From assembly GCF_029227915.1 (NCBI RefSeq), contig NC_079878.1, positions 31,151,501 to 31,215,500 on the forward strand: 64,000 nt of DNA, written 5' to 3'. Both the position numbers and the translations under genes were made by a program. The stretch is from Hydractinia symbiolongicarpus. Taxonomy: Eukaryota; Cnidaria; Hydrozoa; Anthoathecata; Hydractiniidae. The notes beneath the pieces are model-generated. The model was not told the origin of the DNA. It made no database searches and saw only the letters and a program-made list of their open reading frames with translations. Positions 1 to 9,800 of this stretch are shown piece after piece. The stretch's first letter is position 1; each line of letters opens with the position of its first letter.

Positions 1-2
1 TG

Positions 3-8
3 AATAAA
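3..8 (+). other. AATAAA hexamer once per monomer, plus strand only (representative)
   Basis: Nearly every unit contains AATAAA in this position on the plus strand (TGAATAAAAG, GGAATAAAAG or TTAATAAAAG). The minus strand of a typical unit has no AATAAA. The hexamer matches the canonical eukaryotic polyadenylation signal; no GT-rich downstream element is obvious. Function is not demonstrated, but the strand asymmetry is visible directly. A few subfamilies lose it by substitution, for example TTAATGAAAG at 48,706 and 49,112. Confidence 0.45.
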
Positions 9-35
9 AGAAGTTTAATCGCCGGCAAACGAAAA

Positions 36-69
36 CCCGCGATTTCCCGTAAATCCCGGGCTCGGCCCG
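36..69 (-). other. Four helically spaced CCC(G) tracts; long-loop G-quadruplex motif on minus strand, representative copy
   Basis: CCC occurs at 36-38, 46-48, 55-57 and 66-68, each followed by G, so start-to-start spacing is 10, 9 and 11 bp, close to one helical turn. On the minus strand this reads as four GGG tracts with loops of 8, 6 and 7 nt. That satisfies extended quadruplex definitions but just exceeds the classic 1-7 nt limit in one loop; the plus strand could form an i-motif. Most units keep all four tracts. The last is lost in units where GGCCCG became GGCTCG, for example near 62,370, 63,385 and 63,990. Folding is not shown by sequence alone. Confidence 0.75.
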
Positions 70-96
70 TATAATCAAAAGTGTACAAAGAAAGCA

Positions 97-104
97 CCCT
101 GCGA
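97..104. other. Hypervariable 8-base window (subfamily barcode), representative copy
   Basis: This short window between the two conserved halves of the monomer takes about eight recurrent forms: CCAGGGAG, CCTGCGAG, TCAGGGAG, CCTGTGAG, CCTTCGAG, GCAGGGAG, TCTGCTAG and TCCGGGAG. They are written one base right of the listed start, after the shared AC. The flanking bases are nearly constant (AAAGNA before, TAAACTC after). The forms are linked to other diagnostic bases in the same unit, so the window is useful for tracing duplications. Confidence 0.8.
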
Positions 105-173
105 GTAAACTCATTTCCAGAACGATTTTTTAAATTATTTTTTCACCACTAAAACGCACGAGACTTGTAGTTT

Positions 174-195
174 TCAAAAATGTTTTCATTTTTGA
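174..195. other. Conserved 9-bp hairpin (dyad) in each monomer, representative copy
   Basis: TCAAAAATG at 174-182 and CATTTTTGA at 187-195 are perfect reverse complements separated by TTTT, giving a 9-bp stem and 4-nt loop in DNA or in RNA from either strand. The element recurs about every 203 bp through the array, so there are around 300 copies. Common variants are C to T at the second stem base, AAAAATG to AGGAATG in one subfamily, and CATTTTT to CAATTTT in another. The first two can still form G-T wobbles on the plus strand, while the third breaks a pair. Dyad symmetry is reported for centromeric satellites that lack CENP-B boxes; a role here is inference. Confidence 0.9.
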
Positions 196-243
196 TGAGA
201 CGCTGAATAAAAGAAGTTTAATCGCCGGCAAACGAAAACCCGC

Positions 244-249
244 GAATTC
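244..249. other. GAATTC-bearing monomer subfamily (representative site)
   Basis: In a recurrent subfamily the usual GCGATTTCCC reads GCGAATTCCC, creating GAATTC (EcoRI). This form usually follows a unit with the CCTGCGAG or CCTTCGAG barcode and carries the TCAGGGAG or TCCGGGAG barcode itself. Examples are at 244, about 1,665, 4,507, 10,595, 12,422, 24,194, 33,525, 41,035 and 57,880. Its scattered, multi-unit spacing makes it a good physical marker of the higher-order layout. Confidence 0.85.
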
Positions 250-474
250 CCGTAAATCCCGGACTCGGCCAGTATAGTCTAAAGTATACAAAGAAAATAC
301 TCCGGGAGTAAACTCATTTCCAGAACGATTTTTTAAATTATCTTTTCACCACTAAAACGCATGAGACTTGTAGTTTTCAAAAATGTTTTCATTTTTGATA
401 AGACGCTGAATAAAAGATGTTTAATCGCCGGCAAACGAAAACCCGCGATTTCCCGTAAATCCCGGACTCGGCCC

Positions 475-492
475 GTATAGTCAAAAGTATAC
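475..492. other. GTATA...TATAC short inverted repeat, representative copy
   Basis: GTATA at 475-479 and TATAC at 488-492 are reverse complements around an 8-nt spacer (GTCAAAAG). The element sits just downstream of the CCCG cluster in many units. Units with GTACAC instead of GTATAC lose the second arm. The subfamily reading GTCGAGTATATAC keeps it. Five-base arms are short, so this could be incidental; I list it because it recurs at a fixed place in the monomer. Confidence 0.5.
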
Positions 493-3400
493 AAAGAAAG
501 TACCCAGGGAGTAAACTCATTTCCCGAACGATTTTTTAAATTATCTTTTCACCACTAAAACGCATGAGACTTGTAGTTTTCAAAAATGTTTTCATTTTTG
601 ATAACACGCTGAATAAAAGATGTTTAATCGCCGGCAAACGAAAACCCGCGATTTCCCGTAAATCCCGGACTCGGCCCGTATAGTCAAAAGTATACAAAGA
701 AAGTACCCAGGGAGTAAACTCGTTTCCCGAACGATTTTTTAAATTATTTTTTCACCACTAAAACGCATGAGACTTGTAGTTTTTAAAAATGTTTTCATTT
801 TTGATGAGACGGGGAATAAAAGAAGTTTAATCGCCGGCAAACGAAAACCCGCGATTTCCCGTAAATCCCGGACTCGGCCCGTATAGTCAAAAGTGCACAA
901 AGAAAATACCCAGGGAGTAAACTCATTTCCCGAACGATTTTTTAAATTATTTTTTCACCACTAAAACGTATGAGACTTGTAGTTTTCAAAAATGTTTTCA
1001 TTTTGGATGAGACGCTGAAAAAAAGAAGTTTAATCGCCGGCAAACGAAAACCCGCGATTTCCCGTAAATCCCGGGCTCGGCCCGTATAGTCAAAAGTATA
1101 CAAAGAAAGTACCCTGTGAGTAAACTCCTTTCCAGAACGATTTTTTATATTATCTTTTCACCAATAAAACGCATGAGACTTGTAGTTTTCAAAAATGTTT
1201 TCATTTTTGATGAGACGCTGAATAAAAGAAGTTTAATCGCCGGCAAACGAAAACCCGCGAATTCCCGTAAATCCTGGACTCGGCCCGTATAGTCAAAAGT
1301 ACCCAAAGAAAATACCCAGGGAGTAAACTCATTTCCCGAACGATTTTTTAAATTATTTTTTCACCACTAAAACGTAAGAGACTTGTAGTTTTCAAAAATG
1401 TTTTCATTTTTGATGAGACGCTGAATAAAAGAAGTTTAATCGCCGGCAAACGAAAACCCGCGATTTCCCGTAAATCCCGGGCTCGGCCCGTATAATCAAA
1501 AGTATACAAAGAAAGCACCCTGCGAGTAAACTCATTTCCAGAACGATTTTTTAAATTATTTTTTCACCACTAAAACGCACGAGACTTGTAGTTTTCAAAA
1601 ATGTTTTCATTTTTGATGAGACGCTGAATAAAAGAAGTTTAATCGCCGGCAAACGAAAACCCGCGAATTCCCGTAAATCCCGGACTCGGCCAGTATAGTC
1701 TAAAGTATACAAAGAAAATACTCCGGGAGTAAACTCATTTCCAGAACGATTTTTTAAATTATCTTTTCACCACTAAAACGCATGAGACTTGTAGTTTTCA
1801 AAAATGTTTTCATTTTTGATAAGACGCTGAATAAAAGATGTTTAATCGCCGGCAAACGAAAACCCGCGATTTCCCGTAAATCCCGGACTCGGCCCGTATA
1901 GTCAAAAGTATACAAAGAAAGTACCCAGGGAGTAAACTCATTTCCCGAACGATTTTTTAAATTATTTTTTCACCACTAAAACGCATGAGACTTGTAGTTT
2001 TTAAAAATGTTTTCATTTTTGATGAGATGCGGAATAAAAGAAGTTTAATCGCCGGCAAACGAAAACCCGCGATTTCCCGTAAATCCCGTACTTGGCCCGT
2101 ATAGTCGAGTATATACAAAGAAAGTACCCTGTGAGTAAACTCCTTTCCAGAACGATTTTTTATATTATTTTTTCACCACTAAATTGGATGAGACTTGTAG
2201 TTTTCAAAAATGTTTTCATTTTTGATGAGACGTGGAATAAAAGAAGTTTAATCGCCGGCAAACGAAAACCCGCGATTTCCCGTAAATCCCGGACTCGGCC
2301 CGTATAGTCAAAAGTACACAAAGAAAATACCCAGGGAGTAAACTCATTTCCAGAAGGATTTTTTAAATTATCTTTTCACCACTAAAACGCATGAGACTTG
2401 TAGTTTTTAAAAATTTTTTCAATTTTGATAAGACGCTGAATAAAAGATGTTTAATCGCCGGCAACCGAAAACCCGCGATTTCCCGTAAATCCCGGACTCG
2501 GCCCGTATAGTCAAAAGTATACAAAGAAAGTACCCAGGGAGTAAACTCATTTCACGAACGATTTTTTAAATTATTTTTTCACCACTAAATTGGATGAGAC
2601 TTGTAGTTTTCAAAAATGTTTTCATTTTTGATGAGACGTGGAATAAAAGAAGTTTAATCGCCGGCAAACGAAAACCCGCGATTTCCCGTAAATCCCGGAC
2701 TCGGCCCGTATAGTCAAAAGTACACAAAGAAAATACCCAGGGAGTAAACTCATTTCTCGAACGATTTTTTAAATTATTTTTTCACCACTAAAACGTATGA
2801 CACTTGTAGTTTACAAAAATGTTTTCATTTTTGATGAGGCGCTGAATAAAAGAAGTTTAATCGCCGGCAAACGAAAACCCACGATTTCCCGTAAATCCCG
2901 GGCTCGGCCCGTATAGTCAAAAGTATACAAAGAAAGCACCCTGCGTGTAAACTCTTTTCCAGAACGATTTTTTAAATTATCTTTTTGCTACTAAAACGCA
3001 CGAGACTTGTAGTTTTCAAAAATGTTTTCATTTTTGATGAGACGCTGAATAAAAGAAGTTTAATCGCCGGCAAACGAAAACCCGCGATTTCCCGTAAATC
3101 CTGGACTCGGCCCGTATAGTCAAAAGTACACAAAGAAAATACTCAGGGAGTAAACTCATTTCCAGAACGATTTTTTAAATTATCTTTTCACCACTAAAAC
3201 GCATGAGACTTGTAGTTTTCAAAAATGTTTTCAATTTTGATAAGACGCTGAATAAAAGATGTTTAATCGCCGGCAAACGAAAACCCGCGATTTCCCCTAA
3301 ATCCCGGACTCGGCCCGTATAGTCAAAAGTATACAAAGAAAGTACCCAGGGAGTAAACTCATTTCCCGAACGATTTTTTAAATTATTTTTTCACCACTAA

Positions 3401-3779
3401 AACGCATGACACTTGTAGTTTTCAAAAATGTTTTCATTTTTGATGAGACGCGGAATAAAAGAAGTTTAATCGCCGGCAAACGAAAACCCGCGATTTCCCG
3501 TAAATCCCGGACTCGGCCCGTACAGTCAAAAGTACACAAAGAAAATACCCAGGGAGTAAACTCATTTCTCGAACGATTTTTTAAATTATTTTTTCACCAC
3601 TAAAACGTATGAGACTTGTAGTTTACAAAAATGTTTTCATTTTTGATGAGGCGCTGAATAAAAGAAGTTTAATCGCCGGCAAACGAAAACCCGCAATTTC
3701 CCGTAAATCCCGGGCTCGGCCCGTATAGTCAAAAGTATACAAAGAAAGTACCCAGGGAGTAAACTCATTTCCCGAACGA

Positions 3780-5390
3780 TTTTTTAAATTATTTTTTCAC
3801 CACTAAAACGCATGAGACTTGTAGTTTTTAAAAATGTTTTCATTTTTGATGAGACGCGGAATAAAAGAAGTTTAATCGCCGGCAAACGAAAACCCGCGAT
3901 TTCCCGTAATTCCCGTGCTTGGCCCGTATAGTCGAGTATATACAAAGAAAGTACCCTGTGAGTAAACTCCTTTCCAGAACGATTTTTTATATTATCTTTT
4001 CACCAATAAAACGCATAAGACTTGTAGTTTTCAAAAATGTTTTCATTTTTGATGAGACGCGGAATAAAAGAAGTTTAATCGCCGGCAAACGAAAACCCGC
4101 GATTTCCCGTAAATCCCGGACTCGGCCTGTATAGTCAAAAGTACACAAAGAAAATACCCCGGGAGTAAACTCATTTCCCGAACGATTTTTTATATTATCT
4201 TTTCACCAATAAAACGCATGAGACTTGTAGTTTTCAAAAATGTTTTCATTTTTGATGAGACGCGGAATAAAAGAAGTTTAATCGCCGGCAAACGAAAACC
4301 CGCGATTTCCCGTAAATTCCGGGCTCGGCCCATATAGTCAAAAGTATACAAAGAAAGCACTCTGCTAGTAAACTCATTTCCAGAACGATTTTTTAAATTA
4401 TCTTTTCACCACTAAAACGCACGAGACTTGTAGTTTTCAAAAATGTTTTCATTTTTGATGAGACGCTGAATAAAAGAAGTTTAATCGCCGGCAAACGAAA
4501 ACCCGCGAATTCCCGTAAATCCCGGACTCGGCCCGTATAGTCAAAAGTATACAAAGAAAATACTCAGGGAGTAAACTCATTTCCCGAACGATTTTTTAAA
4601 TTATTTTTTCACCACTAAAACGCATGAGACTTGTAGTTTTTAAAAATGTTTTCATTTTTGATGAGACGCGGAATAAAAGAAGTTTAATCGCCGGCAAACG
4701 AAAACCCGCGATTTCCCGTAATTCCCGTGCTTGGCCCGTATAGTCGAGTATATACAAAGAAAGTACCCTGTGAGTAAACTCCTTTCCAGAACGACTTTTT
4801 ATATTATCTTTTCACCAATAAAACGCATGAGACTTGTAGTTTTCAAAAATGTTTTCATTTTTGATGAGACGCGGAATAAAAGAAGTTTAATCGCCGGCAA
4901 ACGAAAACCCGCGATTTCCCGTAAATCCCGGACTCGGCCCGTATAGTCAAAAGTACACAAAGAAAATACCCCGGGAGTAAACTCATTTCCCGAACGATTT
5001 TTTATATTATCTTTTCACCAATAAAACGCATGAGACTTGTAGTTTTTAAAAATGTTTTCATTTTTGATGAGACGCGGAATAAAAGAAGTTTAATCGCCGG
5101 CAAACGAAAACCCGCGATTTCCCGTAAATCCCGGGCTCGGCCCGTATAGTCAAAAGTATACAAAGAAAGCACTCTGCTAGTAAACTCATTTCCAGAACGA
5201 TTTTTTAAATTATCTTTTCACCACTAAAACGCACGAGACTTGTAGTTTTCAAAAATGTTTTCATTTTTGATGAGACGCTAAATAAAAGAAGTTTAATCGC
5301 CGGCAAACGAAAACCCGCGAATTTCCGTAAATCCCGGACTCGGCCCGTATAGTCAAAAGTATACAAAGAAAATACTCAGGGAGTAAACTC
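3780..5390. repeat. 4-monomer (812-bp) tandem duplication
   Basis: Two adjacent copies, about 3,780-4,590 and 4,592-5,390, share markers at exact 812-bp offset: GTAATTCCCGTGCTTGG near 3,905/4,717, ACCCCGGGAG near 4,156/4,968 and the rare TCTGCTAG barcode near 4,361/5,173. A few substitutions separate them (for example GGCCCATATAG in copy 1 and GACTTTTTATAT in copy 2). Similar blocks occur at 22.05-23.1 kb, where the ACCCCGGGAG and TCTGCTAG units repeat at 406-bp spacing. Confidence 0.85.
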
Positions 5391-5599
5391 ATTTCCCGAA
5401 CGATTTTTTAAATTATCTTTTCACCACTAAAACGTATGAGACTTGTAGTTTTCAAAAATGTTTTCATTTTTGATGAGACGCTGAATAAAAGATGTGTAAT
5501 CGCCGGCAAAAGAAAACCGGCGATTTCCCCTAAATCCCGGACTCGGCCCGTATAGTCAAAAGTATACAAAGAAAGTACCCAGGGAGTAAACTCATTTCC

Positions 5600-5800
5600 C
5601 GAACGATTTTTTAAATTATTTTTTCACCTCTAAAACGCATGAGACTTGTAGTTTTCAGGAATGTTTTCATTTTTGATGAGACGCTTAATAAAAGAAGTTT
5701 AATCGCCGGCAAACGAAAACCCGCGATTTCCCGTAAATCCCGGACTCGGACCGTATAGTCAAAAGTATACAAAGAAAGTACCCAGGGAGTAATTTCATTT
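5600..5800 (+). repeat. Representative 'AGGAATG/CTTAATA' subfamily monomer
   Basis: Linked changes define this subfamily: ACCTCTAAAACG instead of ACCACTAAAACG, TTTTCAGGAATG instead of TTTTCAAAAATG inside the hairpin, and GACGCTTAATA (later GACGCTTAATG) instead of GACGCTGAATA. It follows a unit with GATGTGTAATC and CAAAAGAAAACC near 5,495, and the pair recurs together at about 6,506, 23,554, 25,786, 26,395, 28,018, 29,844 and 31,262. A version with CATTTCATGAACG and CTTAATG is spread through 48.6-55.5 kb. The same pair travelling together indicates amplification as multi-unit blocks. Confidence 0.85.
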
Positions 5801-8524
5801 CTTGAACGATTTTTTAAATTATTTTTTCACCACTAAAACGCATGAGACTTGTAGTTTTCAAAAATGTTTTCATTTTTGATGAGACGCGGAATAAAAGAAG
5901 TTTAATCGCCGGCAAACGAAAATCCGCGATTTCCCGTAAATCCCGGGCTCGGCCCGGATAGTCAAAAGTATACAAAGAAAGCACCCTGCGAGTAAACTCA
6001 TTTCCAGAACGATTTTTTAAATTATCTTTTCACCACTAAAACGCACGAGACTTGTAGTTTTCTAAAATGTTTTCATTTTTGATGAGACGCTGAATAAAAG
6101 AAGTTTAATCGCCGGCAAACGAAAACCCGCGAATTCCCGTAAATCCCGGACTCGGCCCGTATAGTCAAAAGTATACAAAGAAAATACTCAGGGAGTAAAC
6201 TCATTTCCAGAACGATTTTTTAAATTATCTTTTCACCACTAAAACGCATGAGACTTGTAGTTTTCAAAAATGTTTTCATTTTTGATAAGACGCTGAATAA
6301 AAGATGTTTAATCGCCGGCAAACGAAAACCCGCGATTTCCGGTAAATCCCGGACTCGGCCCGTATAGTCAAAAGTATACAAAGAAAATACGCAGGGAGTA
6401 AACTCATTTCCCGAACGATTTTTTAAATTATCTTTTCACCACTAAAACGTATGAGACTTGTAGTTTTCAAAAATGTTTTCATTTTTGATGAGACGCTGAA
6501 TAAAAGATGTGTAATCGCCGGCAAAAGAAAACCTGCGATTTCCCCTAAATCCCGGACTCGGCCCGTATAGTCAAAAGTATACAAAGAAAGTACCCAGGGA
6601 GTAAACTCATTTCCCGAACGATTTTTTAAATTATTTTCTCACCTCTAAAACGCATGAGACTTTTAGTTTTCAGGAATGTTTTCATTTTTGATTAGACGCT
6701 TAATAAAAGAAGTTTAATCGCCGGCAAACGAAAACCCGCCATTACCCGTAAATCCTGGACTCGGCTTGTATAGTCAAAAGTATACAAAGAAAATACTCAG
6801 GGAGTAAACTCATTTCCAGAACGATTTTTTAAATTATCTTTTCACCACTAAAACGCATGAGACTTGTAGTTTTCAAAAATGTTTTCATTTTTGATAAGAC
6901 GCTGAATAAAAGATGTTTAATCGCCGGCAAACGAAAACCCGCGATTTCCCGTAAATCCCGGACTCGGCCCGTATAGTCAAAGGTATACAAAGAAAGTACC
7001 CAGGGAGTAAACTCTTTTCCCGAACGATTTTTTAAATTATTTTATCACCACTAAAACGCATGAGACTTGTAGTTTCAAAAATGTTTTCATTTTTGATGAG
7101 ACGCGGAATAAAAGAAGTTTAATCGCCAGCAAACGAAAACCCGCGATTTCCCGTAAATCCCGTGCTTGGCCCGTATAGTCGAGTATATACAAAGAAAGTA
7201 CCCTGTGAGTAAACTCCTTTCCAGAACGATTTTTTATATTATCTTTTCACCAATAAAACGCACGAGATTTGTAGTTTTCAAAAATGTTTTCATTTTTGAT
7301 GAGACGTGGAATAAAAGAAGTTTAATAGCCGGCAAACGAAAACCCGCGAATTCCCGTAAATCCCGGACTCGGCCCGTATAGTCAAAAGTATACAAAGAAA
7401 ATACTCAGGGAGTAAACTCATTTCCAGAACGATTTTTTAAATTATCTTTTCACCACTAAAACGCATGAGACTTGTAGTTTTCAAAAACGTTTTCATTTTT
7501 GATAAGACGCTGAATAAAAGATGTTTAATCGCCGGCAAACGAAAACCCGCGATTTCCCGTAAATCCCGGACTCGGCCCGTATAGTCAAAAGTATACAAAG
7601 AAAATACGCAGGGAGTAAACTCATTTCCAGAACGATTTTTTAAATTATTTTTCACCTCTGAAACGCATGAGACTTGTAGTTTTCAAAAATGTTTTCATTT
7701 TTGATGAGACGCGGAATAAAAGAAGTTTAATCGCCAGCAAACGAAAACCCGCGATTTCCCGTAAATCCCGGAATCGGCCCGTATAGTCAAAAGTATACAA
7801 AGAAAGTACCCTTCGAGTAAACTCATTTCCAGAACGATTTTTTAAATTATCTTTTCACCACTAAAACGCACGAGACATGTAGTTTTTAAAAATGTTTTCA
7901 TTTTTGATGAGACGCTGAATAAAAGAAGTTTAATCGCCGGCAAACGAAAACCCGCGAATTCCCGTAAATCCCGGACTCGGCCCGTATAGTCAAAAGTATA
8001 CAAAGAAAATACTCAGGGAGTAAACTCATTTCCAGAACGATTTTTTAAATTATCTTTTCACCACTAAAACGCATGAGACTTGTAGTTTTCAAAAATGTTT
8101 TCATTTTTGATAAGACGCTGAATAAAAGATGTTTAATCGCCGGCAAACGAAAACCCGCGATTTCCCGTAAATCCCGGATTCGGCCCGTATAGTCAAAAGT
8201 ATACAAAGAAAGTACCCAGGGAGTAAACTCATTTCCCGAACGATTTTTTTAAATATTTTTTCACCACTAAAACGCATGAGACTTGTAGTTTTCAAAAATG
8301 TTTTCATTTTTGATAAGACGCTGAATAAAAGATGTTTAATCGCCGGCAAACGAAAACCCGCGATTTCCCGTAAATCCCGGACTCGGCCCGTATAGTCAAA
8401 AGTATACAAAGAAAGTACCCAGGGAGTAAACTCATTTCCCGAACGATTTTTTAAATTATTTTTTCACCACTAAAACGCATGAGACTTGTAGTTTTTAAAA
8501 ATGTTTTCATTTTTGATGAGACGC

Positions 8525-8727
8525 GGAATAAAAGAAGTTTAATCGCCGGCAAACGAAAACCCGCGATTTCCCGTAAATCCCGTGCTTGGCCCGTATAGTC
8601 GAGTATATACAAAGAAAGTACCCTGTGAGTAAACTCCTTTCCAGAACGATTTTTTATATTATCTTTTCACCAATAAAACGCATGAGACTTGTAGTTTTCA
8701 AAAATGTTTTCATTTTTGATGAGACGC
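8525..8727 (+). repeat. Representative monomer of the 'GTGCTTGG/GAGTATATAC' subfamily
   Basis: This diverged subfamily differs from the common unit at linked sites: GTGCTTGGCCCG instead of GGACTCGGCCCG, GTCGAGTATATAC instead of GTCAAAAGTATAC, the CCTGTGAG barcode, AACTCCTTTCC instead of AACTCATTTCC, TTTTATATTATC instead of TTTTAAATTATC, and ACCAATAAAACG instead of ACCACTAAAACG. More than 30 copies are scattered through the window, for example near 3,919, 7,166, 10,007, 16,299, 22,185, 38,213, 45,518, 54,450 and 63,381, always in register. Hybrid units occur at 42,884 and 43,490, where the left half is of this type and the right half is common, suggesting exchange within monomers. A recurring 71-codon open frame starting at a TTG is a by-product. 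Confidence 0.9.
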
Positions 8728-9800
8728 GGAATAAAAAAAGTTTAATCGCCGGCAAACGAAAACCCGCGATTTCCCGTAAATACCGGGCTCGGCCCGTATA
8801 GTCAAAAGTATAAAAAGAAAGCACCCTGCGAGTAAACTCATTTCCAGAACGATTTTTTAAGTTATCTTTTCACCACTAAAACGCATGAGACTTGTAGTTT
8901 TCAAAAATGTTTTCATTTTTGATGAGACGCTGAATAAAAAAAGTTTAATAGCCGGCAAACGAAAACCCGCGATTTCCCGTAAATCCCGGACTCGGCCCGT
9001 ATAGTCAAAAGTACACAAAGAAAATACCCAGGTAGTAAACTCATTTCCCGAACGATTTTTTAAATTATTTTTTCATCACTAAAACGTAGGAGACTTGTAG
9101 TTTTCAAAAATGTTTTCATTTTTGATGAGACGCTGAATAAAAGATGTTTAATCGCCGGCAAACGAAAACCCGCGATTTCCCGTAAATCCCGGAATCGGCC
9201 GGTATAGTCAAAAGTATACAAAGAAAGTACCCAGGGAGTAAACTCATTTCCCGAACGATTTTTTAAATTATTTTTTCACCACTAAAACGCATGAGACTTG
9301 TAGTTTTGAAAAATGTTTTCATTTTTGATGAGACGCGGAATAAAAGAAGTTTATTCGCCGGCAAACGAAAACCCGCGATTTCCCGTAAATCCCGGGCTCG
9401 GCCCGTATAGTCAAAAGTATACAAAGAAAGTACCCTTCGAGTAAACTCATTTCCAGAACGATTTTTTAAATTATCTTTTCACCACTAAAACGCACGAGAC
9501 TTGTAGTTTTCAAAAATGTTTTCTTTTTTGATGAGAGGCTGAATAAAAGAAGTTTAATCGCCGGCAAACGAAAACCCGCGAATTCCCGTAAATCCCGGAC
9601 TCGGCCTGTATAGTCAAAAGTATATAAGGAAAATACTCAGGGAGTAAACTCATTTCCAGAACGATTTTTTAAATTATCTTTTCACCACTAAAACGCATGA
9701 GACTTGTAGTTTTCAAGAATGTTTTCATTTTTGATAAGACGCTGAATAAAAGATGTTTAATCGCCGGCAAACGAAAACCCGCGATTTCCCGTAAATCCCG

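Larger units (their letters stand above)
1..203 (+). repeat. Representative satellite monomer (register unit 1)
   Basis: This unit sets the register used in the other entries; the phase is arbitrary. Reading along it: AATAAA at 3-8; GCCGGC at 21-26; CCC tracts beginning at 36, 46, 55 and 66; the ATAATC variant of the usual ATAGTC just after 70; the barcode window at about 97-104 (here CCCTGCGA); an AT block at about 124-143 with two T6 runs around AAATTA; the invariant GACTTGTAG just before the hairpin; and the TCAAAAATG/CATTTTTGA hairpin at 174-195. Nearly every later unit keeps these elements in the same order and spacing. Confidence 0.97.
1..1961. repeat. 7-monomer (1,421-bp) segmental duplication
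   Basis: Bases 1-540 recur at 1,422-1,961. Shared rare markers are the ATAATC variant (near 71 and 1,492), GGCCAGTATAGTCTAAAG (near 268 and 1,689) and the TCCGGGAG barcode (near 301 and 1,722). One visible difference is GTGTAC against GTATAC near 81/1,502. The match ends near 541/1,962, where TTATCTTTTC faces TTATTTTTTC. The same markers appear again at 15.9-16.1, 18.7-19.0 and 19.5 kb. Confidence 0.85.

Noticed and set aside
124-143. Yeast-type ARS consensus in the AT block (TTTTATATTAT in one subfamily)
   Set aside because: The 10/11 match arises easily in AT-rich sequence, the organism is unknown, and most units read TTTTAAATTAT, which fits less well.
190-290. Possible hammerhead ribozyme (TTGATGAG, then CGAAA, then ATAGTC in the right order)
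   Set aside because: Some satellites carry hammerheads, and the three core-like strings are in order. However, the first reads UUGAUGA rather than CUGAUGA, and I find no complementary arms for stems II or III next to them, so the fold is unsupported.
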